From Siminovitchia fordii DSM 16014 = CIP 108821 (GTDB lineage Bacteria > Bacillota > Bacilli > Bacillales > Bacillaceae_C), in NCBI RefSeq assembly GCF_000374565.1, contig NZ_KB894690.1, positions 62,001-126,000 on the forward strand: a stretch of 64,000 nt of DNA, given 5' to 3'. Below, piece after piece: positions 44,219-53,197 of the stretch. Position 1 is the first letter of the stretch. Each line of letters starts with the position of its first letter. A program made the position numbers and the translations under genes. Below the pieces are notes generated by a model that made no database searches, was not told where the DNA came from, and was given only the letters and a program-made list of their open reading frames with translations.

Positions 44219-44254
44219 TACATATAAGAAGCAATGATGGAAGGGTGAGAAAGT

Positions 44255-45370
44255 ATGTTCAAGCGGTTTTTATCCATGTTCACCGCGGCAGTTATGGGGG
44301 CGGCCATCACGTTAGCGTCAGTCCAATATTTTGGTTCAGCCAACCAGACGGATCCGCCGGACGAAACTGCAACAAATACCAATGCGCAAAAGGTTGCGGC
44401 GAGTTCGAATTCAATTGCTGACATCGTTGAGCAGTCATCCAAAGCAATTGTCGGTGTTGTCAATAAGAAAAATCAAACGGACAGGTTCCAACTTTCAAAG
44501 GCGGTAACCTCAGGAACAGGATCTGGGGTCATTTATAAAAAAACGGAAAAAGAAGTTTTTATCTTGACAAACAACCATGTGATTGAAGGAGCCTCGCAAA
44601 TCAGCATTTCTCTATATAATGGAAAGGAAGTCGAAGCGGAATTAATTGGAACGGATGCCTTAACAGATATTGCAGTATTAAGAATTAAAGGCAATTATGA
44701 TATTACGCCACTTCAGATTGGTGATTCTACCAAGCTTCGTGCTGGAGATCGAGTCATTGCCATCGGAAACCCGCTGGGACTTGACTTGTCAAGGACAGTA
44801 ACGCAGGGGATTGTCAGTGCGGTCAATCGTACGATTGAAGTCACAACTTCAGCGGGTGATTGGGATCTTGATGTCATCCAGACGGATGCCGCAATCAATC
44901 CGGGGAACAGCGGAGGAGCATTGATTAATGACTCTGGAGAGCTTGTTGGGATTAACAGTTTGAAAATTTCGGAGAACGGTGTTGAAGGATTGGGATTTGC
45001 CATCCCGATTAATGAAGTTACAACGATTGCTGAAGAAATCATTAAAAACGGCCAGGTGGTCCGGCCATATTTGGGAGTGAGTGTTGTCAGCCTGGATAAA
45101 ATCCCACCCGTTTATTTACAGGGTCTACCAGAAACGGTAACAGAAGGAGTCATGGTTGCTTCCATTGATGAAAATTCGGAAATCGCAAAAGCTGGGTTAA
45201 GAGTCCAGGACGTTATCGTATCCATCAATGGAAAGTCCATTAAAGATGAAGGCGGCCTTCGGAAATTTTTATATACAAAGCTTTCCGTTGGTGATCAGGT
45301 TACGGTGAAGGTTTACCGTAAAGGTGAAAAAAAGACTTTTACCGTGAAACTGGAAAGCAATAAAACGTAA
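44255..45370 (+). CDS. HtrA/DegP-like membrane-anchored serine protease
   Basis: 371 residues. An N-terminal membrane anchor (~5-25) is followed by a trypsin-like domain with catalytic H108 (NNHVIEG), D138 (LTDIAVLRIKG) and S219 (NPGNSGGALIN), then one PDZ domain (~270-365; GVMVASIDENSEIAKAGLRVQDVIVSINGK). Degrades or refolds misfolded exported proteins at the outer face of the membrane. AGGGTGAG precedes the start. Own promoter with the response-regulator box, own terminator. Corresponds to the HtrA/HtrB/YyxA group. Confidence 0.92.
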   Translation: MFKRFLSMFTAAVMGAAITLASVQYFGSANQTDPPDETATNTNAQKVAASSNSIADIVEQSSKAIVGVVNKKNQTDRFQLSKAVTSGTGSGVIYKKTEKEVFILTNNHVIEGASQISISLYNGKEVEAELIGTDALTDIAVLRIKGNYDITPLQIGDSTKLRAGDRVIAIGNPLGLDLSRTVTQGIVSAVNRTIEVTTSAGDWDLDVIQTDAAINPGNSGGALINDSGELVGINSLKISENGVEGLGFAIPINEVTTIAEEIIKNGQVVRPYLGVSVVSLDKIPPVYLQGLPETVTEGVMVASIDENSEIAKAGLRVQDVIVSINGKSIKDEGGLRKFLYTKLSVGDQVTVKVYRKGEKKTFTVKLESNKT

Positions 45371-45374
45371 AAGA

Positions 45375-45412
45375 GAAACCAGGAGATGGAACATTCTCCT
45401 GGTTTCTTATAT
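45375..45412 (+). terminator. Terminator after the protease gene
   Basis: A perfect 12-bp stem (GAAACCAGGAGA at 45375-45386, partner at 45395-45406) followed by TTATATTT. Confidence 0.78.
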
Positions 45413-45751
45413 TTAAGAAAGCAAAGTTTGAAATTTGTAAATGCTGTTCAATGGTCCGAAGGGGTATTTTGATTCACATTATATAAAAAATAGGGTTTTA
45501 ATATTTCGTTTCTCTTTGAATCGAAGTCACAAGATTCTTGGGAATAGGCAAACTTGATGGGCAGTAGGTATACTGTCCACAGCGTTTTTCCTTATATACC
45601 AAGCTTCACTGCAGAACCCGGTGAACGGCAAGCTAATGGAAAGTCGTTTGACTCATTCCATGTGCTCAAAAATTAAATTATTTCGTTTATTCTATTAATT
45701 TTATACCGTTATATTGTTTGTCTTTACTGAATAATGTTGTAAAAAGCAGTA
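45413..45751. other. Intergenic region, nothing recognised
   Basis: About 340 bp between the protease terminator and the fatty-acid transporter gene. AT-rich toward the right. No gene, repeat or clear promoter was recognised. Confidence 0.5.
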
Positions 45752-47101
45752 ATGAAAAAGGAGGGGATGATCATCTTAAAATCACTCACTAACTTTTTCG
45801 ACCGAATGGTGCAGAGGTTTTTGCCGGATGCTTTTTTGTTTGCTGTCATATTAACGCTTGTCGTCTTTTTAATGGGAATTCTTTTTACAGGCAGTACACC
45901 TATTCAAATGGTCGAATACTGGGGGAATGGTTTTTGGGATTTGCTGGCTTTTGCCATGCAGATGTCACTGATTGTTGTGACAGGTTATGTTTTAGCAAAC
46001 ACGCCCATTATTAAAAAAGGATTAGTGGTAATAAGCGCGCTCGCCAAAACTCCTGCACGAGCGATTATGTTAGTCACATTTACCGCTACAGTCGCTTCTT
46101 TAATTAACTATGGATTTGGACTTGTCGTTGGTGCTTTAATTGCCATTCAAGTTGCCAAACGGGTCCCGTCTCTTGACTATCGTTTATTGGTCGCGAGTGC
46201 ATATAGCGGATTTTTAGTATGGCATGGGGGTTTATCAGGATCGATTCCGTTACTTATTGCAACTCCCGATCATTTTTTGGAAGAGACGATAGGGACCATT
46301 TCAGTTACAGAAACGATATTTAGCGGCTTTAACTTGTTTATTGTATTTGTATTGTTAATCTCCTTGCCGCTTCTAAACCGTTTGATGCTGAAATCAAGAG
46401 AAGGTTTGGAAGTTACCCATCCCAAGAACTGGGAAGCTGGTTCTATTGAGGAAACAGTGGAGGAGCCAGCGGAAAATTTGACCCCGTCAGACAGATTGGA
46501 GAATAGCCAAATTATATCGATATTAATCGGCTTGTTCGGAATCGCTTATATTGTTTATCATTTTGTAACGAATGGTTTTGACTTAAATATTAATATCGTG
46601 AACTTTATTATGCTCTTCTTAGGAATTATTTTACATCGGACCCCGCGACGGTTTTTGGTCAGTGTTAATGATGCCGTTAAAAATGTTGGCGGCATTATCG
46701 TGCAGTTTCCGTTTTATGCAGGGATTATGGGGATGATGGTTGCTTCAGGGTTATCTGAAAGTATGTCATTATGGTTTGTCAACATTTCCACTGAATTCAC
46801 TTATCCACTATTTACATTTATCAGTGCAGGTATTGTTAACTTTTTTGTACCATCTGGCGGTGGTCAATGGGCTGTGCAAGGTCCCATTATGATACCAGCA
46901 GGAATTGAAATCGGTGTTGATTCGGCAAAGACAGCTATGGCAGTCGCGTGGGGAGATGCTTGGACCAATATGATCCAGCCGTTTTGGGCATTGCCATTGC
47001 TCGCGATCGCTGGGCTTAGAGTGCGAGACATCATGGGTTTTTGCGTCATCATTTTAATTTACAGCTTTTTCCCAATAGCAATAGGTCTATTATTCTTATA
47101 A
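45752..47101 (+). CDS. atoE: Short-chain fatty acid transporter (AtoE family)
   Basis: About 449 residues with 11-12 membrane helices. AtoE signatures: FDRMVQRFLPDAFLFAVILTLVVF at the N-terminus, SLINYGFGLVVGALIAIQVAKR, SAYSGFLVWHGGLSGSIPLLIATPDH and FFVPSGGGQWAVQGPIM. Moves short-chain fatty acids. The start is uncertain: the strong AAAGGAGGGG (45757-45766) lies just after ATG 45752 and too close to ATG 45767. Amidohydrolase debris follows, so it may once have been the transporter of a two-gene unit. Confidence 0.87.
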   Translation: MKKEGMIILKSLTNFFDRMVQRFLPDAFLFAVILTLVVFLMGILFTGSTPIQMVEYWGNGFWDLLAFAMQMSLIVVTGYVLANTPIIKKGLVVISALAKTPARAIMLVTFTATVASLINYGFGLVVGALIAIQVAKRVPSLDYRLLVASAYSGFLVWHGGLSGSIPLLIATPDHFLEETIGTISVTETIFSGFNLFIVFVLLISLPLLNRLMLKSREGLEVTHPKNWEAGSIEETVEEPAENLTPSDRLENSQIISILIGLFGIAYIVYHFVTNGFDLNINIVNFIMLFLGIILHRTPRRFLVSVNDAVKNVGGIIVQFPFYAGIMGMMVASGLSESMSLWFVNISTEFTYPLFTFISAGIVNFFVPSGGGQWAVQGPIMIPAGIEIGVDSAKTAMAVAWGDAWTNMIQPFWALPLLAIAGLRVRDIMGFCVIILIYSFFPIAIGLLFL

Positions 47102-47241
47102 TAAAACCCCAATTTGAAGTGATTTATGAAATTAGACAGTTATTCATCAGGCGTGAACCCGATATTGTATTGGGCTCATGCCTTTTTATTTTGCCTTATT
47201 CCGGTTCTTGTTCTAGGTAAAATATCTATCCATTATGAACT

Positions 47242-47658
47242 GGAAAAGGCGATAATGGAGAGGATCACGCCCTTGCCATGTATCCGACACGAGAAATGTG
47301 GGATAAAGGAATAACCATCGCCAGTGCCAGTGACCACCCTCCTACCCCGGACTATCGACCAATGAACGCGATAGAAACTAGGGTTACTAGAAACAGGCCT
47401 TATCCGCAAGAACAAGATACTGATATGGTTCATAATGCTGAGCAGGCTCTTACTGTAGAGGAAATGCTGCAGTCATACACAAAAAATGTTGCTTATCAAA
47501 TTTTCCGCGAAGAGGACTAGGGTTCCCTAATGGTTGGAAAGAAGGCAGATATGGTAGTTCTTGGTGAGGATATCACCAAAGTAGACCCTAAAGATATTTC
47601 TGAAACTTCAATTGCTTATACGATTGTTGATGGGAAGGTTGTATATAAAGCGAAATGA
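47242..47658 (+). pseudogene. Amidohydrolase remnant (C-terminal part, with an in-frame TAG)
   Basis: One frame gives GDNGEDHALAMYPTREMWDKGI, SASDHPPTPDYRPMNAIETRVTR and MLQSYTKNVAYQIFREED, then a TAG at 47518-47520, then GSLMVGKKADMVVLGEDI and VDGKVVYKAK ending at 47658. This is the C-terminal third of a YtcJ-like amidohydrolase; the metal-binding N-terminal domain is gone and a stop blocks the frame upstream of 47242. It is both truncated and interrupted, so non-functional. Related to, but clearly diverged from, the copies at the left end. Confidence 0.8.
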
Positions 47659-47752
47659 AAGCCGTACCATAAAAACAACAAATCCGAAACTAAAAATAAA
47701 TGTATGGATACTTACCAGTGTTTAAGCTTTGATTCTTACGAAATAAAATTTT

Positions 47753-47790
47753 AAAAAGGACTGCCTGCAAGATTAGGCTAGTCCCTTTTT
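47753..47790 (+). terminator. Terminator-like hairpin
   Basis: AAAGGACTGCC pairs (with one bulge) with GGCTAGTCCCTTT, then TTTCC. It follows the amidohydrolase remnant. Confidence 0.55.
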
Positions 47791-47972
47791 TCCTGTTTTT
47801 GTTTTTATTTCAGCCGGTGATGCATTTAATAAGTTTTTCATGCAATGCAATAATGAAGTGTTTTAATCGATATTGGTTAATTTTTCGTTGATATGTATCA
47901 TTATTTCAATCCTAAAGAATTCGGTTTCTATGTCAAAGGTTCACAGGAGGGACATCAGGTGAATGGATTCTA

Positions 47973-48140
47973 TTAAGTCAATTGATATTTATTTAAAATC
48001 AAATCTAATTTTTGACTTAATTCGATCGTCTTTTTATTATTTAATCCTTTGGTAGTGCCGTTGATAATCATTTCTCTCCTCAAATAATGGATCTCATCCA
48101 GCAATGTTTGCTTTATTTTATTGTTTGGCATTTTCTCCAT
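47973..48140 (-). CDS. Spo0E-like sporulation regulatory phosphatase
   Basis: 55 residues, typical for the Spo0E family of aspartyl-phosphate phosphatases that dephosphorylate Spo0A~P or related regulators. The family signature SQKLD (SxxLD) is present at residues ~42-46 (TIELSQKLDLILNKY), preceded by the first helix LLDEIHYLRREMI. AAAGGAG lies 10 nt upstream of the ATG at 48140. It is the only minus-strand gene in this stretch. It supports a spore-forming host. Confidence 0.85.
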   Translation of the reverse strand: MEKMPNNKIKQTLLDEIHYLRREMIINGTTKGLNNKKTIELSQKLDLILNKYQLT

Positions 48141-48512
48141 CTCATTAATTCTCCTTTGTAGTTTTAATTAACTGTGCAGCTGGGGAATTTGATGAAGAAG
48201 CTACACAGGAAAACCAAGAATAAATGGAGATAAAAAGTAGAGGAAGGGTCCCTCCCGGCATCATTAGGATAAATTGATTATACCATATGTTGTTGTGTGT
48301 AATCTACACATATACAATATATAGTTGAAAATATTTGGAAAAAAGGAGATTTATTGTAAGGGGTTTCGAGGTTTCAATAGGATTACAATAAACCTGGGAC
48401 CATTAATACAATCTATGAGACACCCCAGTAATTCAAGGAAAATTTCTGTGATGTAAAATTAAGTGAAAAGGTCTCCGATGCGAGGCCTTTTGCATGTTTT
48501 CCAATAGTGGGC

Positions 48513-48561
48513 TGGACAATTATAAAGGAAATCCTGTATAATTTTATTTAGTTTCACGAAA
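48513..48561 (+). promoter_or_regulatory. Promoter and possible operator of the MarR gene
   Basis: TGGACA (48513-48518), an 18-bp spacer and TATAAT (48537-48542). The near-palindrome TTTCACGAAA (48552-48561) lies at the expected transcription start, where an autoregulating MarR dimer could bind. Confidence 0.5.
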
Positions 48562-48584
48562 TAATTAATTAGGGAGAATGTTAA

Positions 48585-48998
48585 ATGGAGCCTCACAGGC
48601 AGTTTTTTTGGGAGTATGCAGTGATGTATCGCCCATATATTAATCAATTAAATGAGCAATTGTCTCCTTTCCGTCTGTCAGTTCCCTTATGGTCCATCAT
48701 GCATTTGTTGTTTCATGATGGACCTCATACAATTGGCGGCATCTCAAATCGGCAAAATGTCGAGAAGCCAACAATAACTAAAATGGTGCAGAGGCTGGTG
48801 GAGCTTGATATCGTTGAGGCTCAGCCCGGGAGTGACAGGAGGACAAGGATTATTCAATTGACAGACCATGGAACAGAAGTTTTCGGGCAAGTTCGGGAAA
48901 AAATCAGCAGCTATCAGGAATCTTTAGTGAAAGACATATCTGAAAAGGAACTACGGTCAGCTGCCCTTGTTTTACGCAAAATTTCCCGTCATTTTTAA
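48585..48998 (+). CDS. MarR-family transcriptional regulator
   Basis: 137 residues, winged helix-turn-helix of the MarR type: LWSIMHLLFHDGPHTIGGISNRQNVEKPTITKMVQRLVELDIVEAQPGSDRRTRIIQLTDHG. AGGGAG precedes the start. The MFS gene starts 15 bp downstream, so it is the likely local repressor of that (now interrupted) exporter. Confidence 0.92.
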   Translation: MEPHRQFFWEYAVMYRPYINQLNEQLSPFRLSVPLWSIMHLLFHDGPHTIGGISNRQNVEKPTITKMVQRLVELDIVEAQPGSDRRTRIIQLTDHGTEVFGQVREKISSYQESLVKDISEKELRSAALVLRKISRHF

Positions 48999-49013
48999 TA
49001 AAAGGATGGTTTG

Positions 49014-50213
49014 ATGCAAAAAGAAAAACTTTGGACAAAGGATTTCATATCCATATCGGTAGTGAACTTTGTAATGATGCTGTCAATGTACTTATTGCTT
49101 GTAATTATGGCAACGTATGCGACTGAACATTACGATGCCTCCGCCAGTACAGCGGGATTGGTTGCAAGTATCTTTATTTTGGGTGCTTTAACTGGACGTT
49201 TATATGCAGGAAAACAAATTGAACGTCTGGGAAGTAAAAAAATGTTAATTGCTGGAATTGTTTTCTTCGTTATTATCACAGTTGGCTATTTCATTTCCGC
49301 TGGTATTTATTTCTTGGTCCTTATCCGTTTTTTACATGGAATTGGAGTTGGCCTGGCAACAACGGCAACCGGTACGATTGTAGCGCAAATCATACCGCGA
49401 AGCAGAAACGGGGAAGGCATTGGCTACTTTAGTTTAAGTGTAGTATTGGCAACTGCTATCGGCCCATTCGTGGGGCTTACTCTAATCAAATATTCAGGTT
49501 ATACGAGCGTTTTTATCTTTTCTCTTCTTATGGGGATTATCAGCTTCATCATTGCGCTTCCAGTTAAAGCGCCAAGTGTTGAAAACGCAGCAAGCCCTGA
49601 CACTAGAGGATTCAAGCTTTCAAACTTTTTAGAGATGCGGGCATTACCCATCTCTCTGGTTATGTTGATTGTGGGCCTGGCTTATTCAGGAATCCTGTCT
49701 TTTATCACTTCCTACGCCAAAGAAATGAACTTGATGGCAGCAAGCAGCTACTATTTTCTTGTTTATGCCGTCATTGTTTTTATTTCACGGCCATTTACCG
49801 GTAGACTGATGGATGGTAAAGGCGGTAATAGCGTTGCCTATCCCGCATTGATTTTATTTGCGATTGGAATGTTCATACTCAGTGAAGCTAACACCAATTT
49901 TTCCTTTTTACTAGCGGCCGCGATCATTGGATTGGGTTACGGCAATTTCCAATCATGCACTCAGGCCCTGGCTATTAAAGTGACACCCCCACATCGGATG
50001 GGATTGGCCAATTCAACGTATTTCATCTGTATGGATCTAGGTCTTGGACTTGGGCCTTTCGCATTGGGATATCTCGTTCCAATCCTTGGATTTAAAGGTT
50101 TATATTCCTCATAGATCATAGTAATTCTGGCTGGGATCGCTGCTTATTATCTATTGCACGGAAGAAAGGATAAGGAAAACTCTCCGTCATTTAATCCGGC
50201 CAGCTCCAAGTAA
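49014..50213 (+). pseudogene. MFS transporter truncated by an in-frame TAG
   Basis: A 399-codon frame of an MFS permease (motif LTGRLYAGKQIERLGSKKMLIAG; GIGVGLATTATGTIVAQIIPRSRNGEGIGYF). TAG at 50112-50114 ends it after GFKGLYSS, yet the same frame continues IIVILAGIAAYYLLHGRKDKE to a TAA at 50211, which is the expected rest of helix 12 and the tail. Only the last ~33 residues are lost, so a partly active protein cannot be excluded. ATG 49014 is preferred to TTG 49011. Its regulator lies directly upstream. Confidence 0.75.
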
Positions 50214-50217
50214 CTGC

Positions 50218-50258
50218 AAGCATTCTCGGAATTTGATCAGTTCCGCGAATGCTTTTTT
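50218..50258 (+). terminator. Terminator after the MFS gene
   Basis: A 14-bp stem with one mismatch (50218-50231 with 50241-50254) followed by TTTTTTAATT. It lies just after the distal TAA at 50211, which supports the longer original gene. Confidence 0.82.
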
Positions 50259-50405
50259 AATTAAAACAATGATAAACTGGTGATACGTAAAATCAATGAA
50301 TAGGTGTACAGGTGTCGGAAGTAAAAGGGACTTGGTTGATTAGGCGATGAATACCTAATTAATAGCTTTATGGAGTAATCAAAAGAAGAGAAGAAGGTGA
50401 ATGAC

Positions 50406-50921
50406 ATGTCATTGGAAAGTGTAAAAACTCATTTAGAACAATGGAACCGGCAAAATGATGTAATGGAGTTCGAAACAACTAGTGCGACAGTCGATCAAGC
50501 AGCTGAAGCAATCGGCGTTACCCCTGCGCGGATAGCCAAAACGCTCTCTTTCAGAGCAGAAGAGGATCAGGCAATCCTGATTGTTGCTGCGGGAGATACC
50601 AAGATTGATAATAAGAAGTTTCGTCACCTATTCAATTTCAAAGCCCGTATGCTTTCCCCGGAAGAAGTATTGGCACAGACAGGACATGCCGTTGGCGGTG
50701 TTTGCCCATTTGGACTGGCCAATGATTTAAAGGTATATTTGGATATTTCACTGAAGCGCTTTGACACAGTCTTTCCTGCGTGCGGCAGTACAAATTCGGC
50801 CATTGAACTGACTTGCGATGAATTATATGAATACTCGTCCGCTATTACATGGGTGGATGTCTGCAAAGGCTGGGAAGAGGAAAAACAGGCGGAGGAAGCG
50901 GCTATTGGCCGTCAATCTTGA
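50406..50921 (+). CDS. YbaK/EbsC-family protein (aminoacyl-tRNA editing domain)
   Basis: 171 residues, a single YbaK/ProX-type editing domain: TSATVDQAAEAIGVTPARIAKTLSFR, AAGDTKIDNKKFRHLF with a conserved Lys, GHAVGGVCPFGLANDLKVYLD, and PACGSTNSAIEL. These proteins hydrolyse mischarged aminoacyl-tRNAs. ATG 50406 has GAAGAAGGTGA at good distance; GTG 50397 lies within it. Stand-alone gene. Confidence 0.9.
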   Translation: MSLESVKTHLEQWNRQNDVMEFETTSATVDQAAEAIGVTPARIAKTLSFRAEEDQAILIVAAGDTKIDNKKFRHLFNFKARMLSPEEVLAQTGHAVGGVCPFGLANDLKVYLDISLKRFDTVFPACGSTNSAIELTCDELYEYSSAITWVDVCKGWEEEKQAEEAAIGRQS

Positions 50922-51134
50922 TAAAAATGGAGGTTTCCCATTCACTGAGATGGGAAATTTCTACTTTAGAAGGGAAGCAGCCGGTTCATTTATAAAATGG
51001 GGTTATCTATATCAACTATTTGAATATTGACTGTTTATTTAACATTTGGTAAATTTAAACTGACTTGTTGGGACTTTTGTTATGGCCAGTTGTTGGCGGG
51101 TGCCCCGCAAGTTTTTATTTTTAAAAAACATTTA

Positions 51135-51148
51135 TGTAAACGCATACA
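51135..51148 (+). promoter_or_regulatory. Candidate CcpA cre site
   Basis: TGTAAACGCATACA matches the Bacillus cre consensus TGWAARCGYTWNCW at all but one position. It lies just upstream of the ribosome site of the APC permease, where a bound CcpA would block transcription. Confidence 0.5.
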
Positions 51149-51164
51149 AAGGAGGGGGTTGGGG

Positions 51165-52607
51165 ATGAAAGAGGAACAAAGATTTATAAAAACTCTTGGG
51201 AACAGAGATGTCCTTTCGTTGGCCTTCGGTGCCATGATCGGGTGGGGCTGGGTGGTCACAGCTGGGCTTTGGATTACGGAAGCTGGTTCTTTAGGTGCTA
51301 TTCTTGCCTTTTTGATCGGCGGGATGCTTGTCGTTTTTGTAGGACTTACCTATGCAGAACTGGCTGCGGCTCTTCCATTGGCGGGAGGGGAGCTGATATA
51401 CAGCTTTAAAGCAATGGGCAGAATCGCTTCGTTTGTCACCACTTGGGCTATCATACTTGGATATGTATCCGTTGTAGCGTTTGAAGCGGTGGCACTTCCG
51501 ACTGTTTTTGAATACTTGATTCCTGGGTATAGCAAAGGCCATTTATATACGATTGCCGATTGGGATGTCACGATCACCTGGGCAGGAGTTGGAATTATAG
51601 GATCTATTATTATTGCCTGGATCAATTACCGCGGAATCAAGTTTTCAACCATCATAAACTTTATTTTGACCTTATTGATTATTATTGCCGGCATATTACT
51701 AATTACAGGAAGTACGATCTCCGGGAATATGGAGAATATGCAGCCTTTATTTGAAAAAGGAATGGGAGGGCTTTTAACGGTTGTAATCATGACGCCATTC
51801 ATGTTTGTCGGATTTGACGTCATTCCTCAGGCAGCGGAGGAAATCAACCTTCCTCCAAAAAGGATAGGCTCTCTTTTAATCTTTTCAGTCTTTTTGGCCA
51901 TCCTCTGGTATGTTTCCGTCATCTTTGGAGTGTCCAGGGTGTTGAATCCGTCTGAAATCGCAGGTTCCAATCTGGTCACTGCTGATGCGATGGCCAAAGC
52001 ATTTGGCGGCAGCCAATTGATGGGGAATATTCTGGTGCTGGGAGGAATCGGTGGTATTCTGACAAGCTGGATCGGTTTCTATGTCGGAGGAAGCCGCGCC
52101 ATTTATGCGCTTGCAAAAGCGGGAATGCTTCCAAAGTCACTGGGCGAGCTGCATCCAAAATATAACACACCACATAAAGCGATACTCCTTATAGCTATAC
52201 TATCTACGGCTGCTCCTCTTCTGGGGCGTCCAGCTCTTGTGTGGTTTGTTGATGCTGGAGGATTTGGCCTTGTCATCGCTTGGTTCATGGTTTCAGCATC
52301 TTTTATCATTTTGCGAAAAAAAGAACCGGGAATGGCACGCCCATTCCGTCTTCAGGGCGGTACTTCTATCGGGTGGATTGCGGTGGTTATGTCCATCGGC
52401 GTAGGCATTTTATATTTACCGGGCATGCCATCGGCCTTGGTCTGGCCATATGAGTGGCTGATCGTATTTGCATGGACCATTTTGGGGATCGCTTTCTATA
52501 AGATGTCCGTATCTAAGTATGGTAAGGAATTCGCGGATCAGCATTTGAATGGTGAAATTGCGCGTGTTGTAAATTATGAGAATACGGAAGAACAGCAGGC
52601 ACGGTAG
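51165..52607 (+). CDS. APC-superfamily amino acid permease
   Basis: 480 residues, about 12 membrane helices. Helix 1 with LAFGAMIGWGWVVTAGLWI carries the G-rich substrate break; GFDVIPQAAEEINLPPKRIGSLL is the APC loop after helix 6; YVGGSRAIYALAKAGMLPKSLGELHPKYNTPHKA is also characteristic. GGAGGGGG precedes ATG 51165; the frame is open farther upstream but without a ribosome site. Followed by remnants of another gene, perhaps the enzyme that used its substrate. Confidence 0.87.
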   Translation: MKEEQRFIKTLGNRDVLSLAFGAMIGWGWVVTAGLWITEAGSLGAILAFLIGGMLVVFVGLTYAELAAALPLAGGELIYSFKAMGRIASFVTTWAIILGYVSVVAFEAVALPTVFEYLIPGYSKGHLYTIADWDVTITWAGVGIIGSIIIAWINYRGIKFSTIINFILTLLIIIAGILLITGSTISGNMENMQPLFEKGMGGLLTVVIMTPFMFVGFDVIPQAAEEINLPPKRIGSLLIFSVFLAILWYVSVIFGVSRVLNPSEIAGSNLVTADAMAKAFGGSQLMGNILVLGGIGGILTSWIGFYVGGSRAIYALAKAGMLPKSLGELHPKYNTPHKAILLIAILSTAAPLLGRPALVWFVDAGGFGLVIAWFMVSASFIILRKKEPGMARPFRLQGGTSIGWIAVVMSIGVGILYLPGMPSALVWPYEWLIVFAWTILGIAFYKMSVSKYGKEFADQHLNGEIARVVNYENTEEQQAR

Positions 52608-52836
52608 AAAGACTTAAAGTTGAAGTAATAGAGAATATTCATGAAGATACGGACCAAGCGGTCGTTTATGTAGTGAACAATGGCATTGAGGCATGCGGAG
52701 GTGAACTTTGGTTTAGCGGCTGTGCATGAACTAATGATATGGCAGAGATTCCGTGCGCTATCGGCTATGATACGAAAGACGGGTACTCAAGGGAGTCGAA
52801 AAGGCTAAGGAATATTTTAGGAAAAAGCATAAATAA
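52608..52836 (+). pseudogene. Decayed gene fragment downstream of the permease
   Basis: Coding-like text appears in more than one frame: TVERLKVEVIENIHEDTDQA, VYVVNNGIEACGGELWFSGCA up to a TGA, then IPCAIGYDTKDGY, and after a frame change GVEKAKEYFRKKHK ending with TAA at 52834. There is no ribosome site and no recognised family. It is probably a degraded partner gene of the permease. Confidence 0.45.
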
Positions 52837-52854
52837 GCGTTATTAATAATAAGC

Positions 52855-52902
52855 AGGAATAAAAATTGGTTTCAGATCACCAATTTTTCATTCCTGTTTT
52901 TG
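52855..52902 (+). terminator. Terminator
   Basis: AGGAATAAAAATTGGT (52855-52870) pairs with ACCAATTTTTCATTCCT (52879-52895) with one mismatch, followed by GTTTTTG. From here to about 53180 no feature was recognised. Confidence 0.7.
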
Positions 52903-53197
52903 TATGTATATAATTTGAACTAGACATCGTTGTTTTTTTATTAGCAAAAAATGACAAGTGGTTGAAGGGGTTTCAGCTAATTCGCTCGCTGATGAAAGCT
53001 CCAAAGCCATTTCGAGTGTTCCTTCGTAATTCAATTACCAAAAGGGCTCTCAAAAGCATTTCATGAGGGCTGGTATAAAAGAAAACCAGTGAAATCAATC
53101 GGCTTATGATGTATGTTGAATTTTTCCAAATTCGGGTTAAAGCAGATACCTCAAATTTAAATTATAATAAAACCATCAATCAGTGAGGAAATTTTCC

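Noticed and set aside
47126-47314. 62-codon open frame right after the AtoE gene
   Set aside because: It overlaps, in another frame, the readable amidohydrolase remnant, which has clear family similarity.
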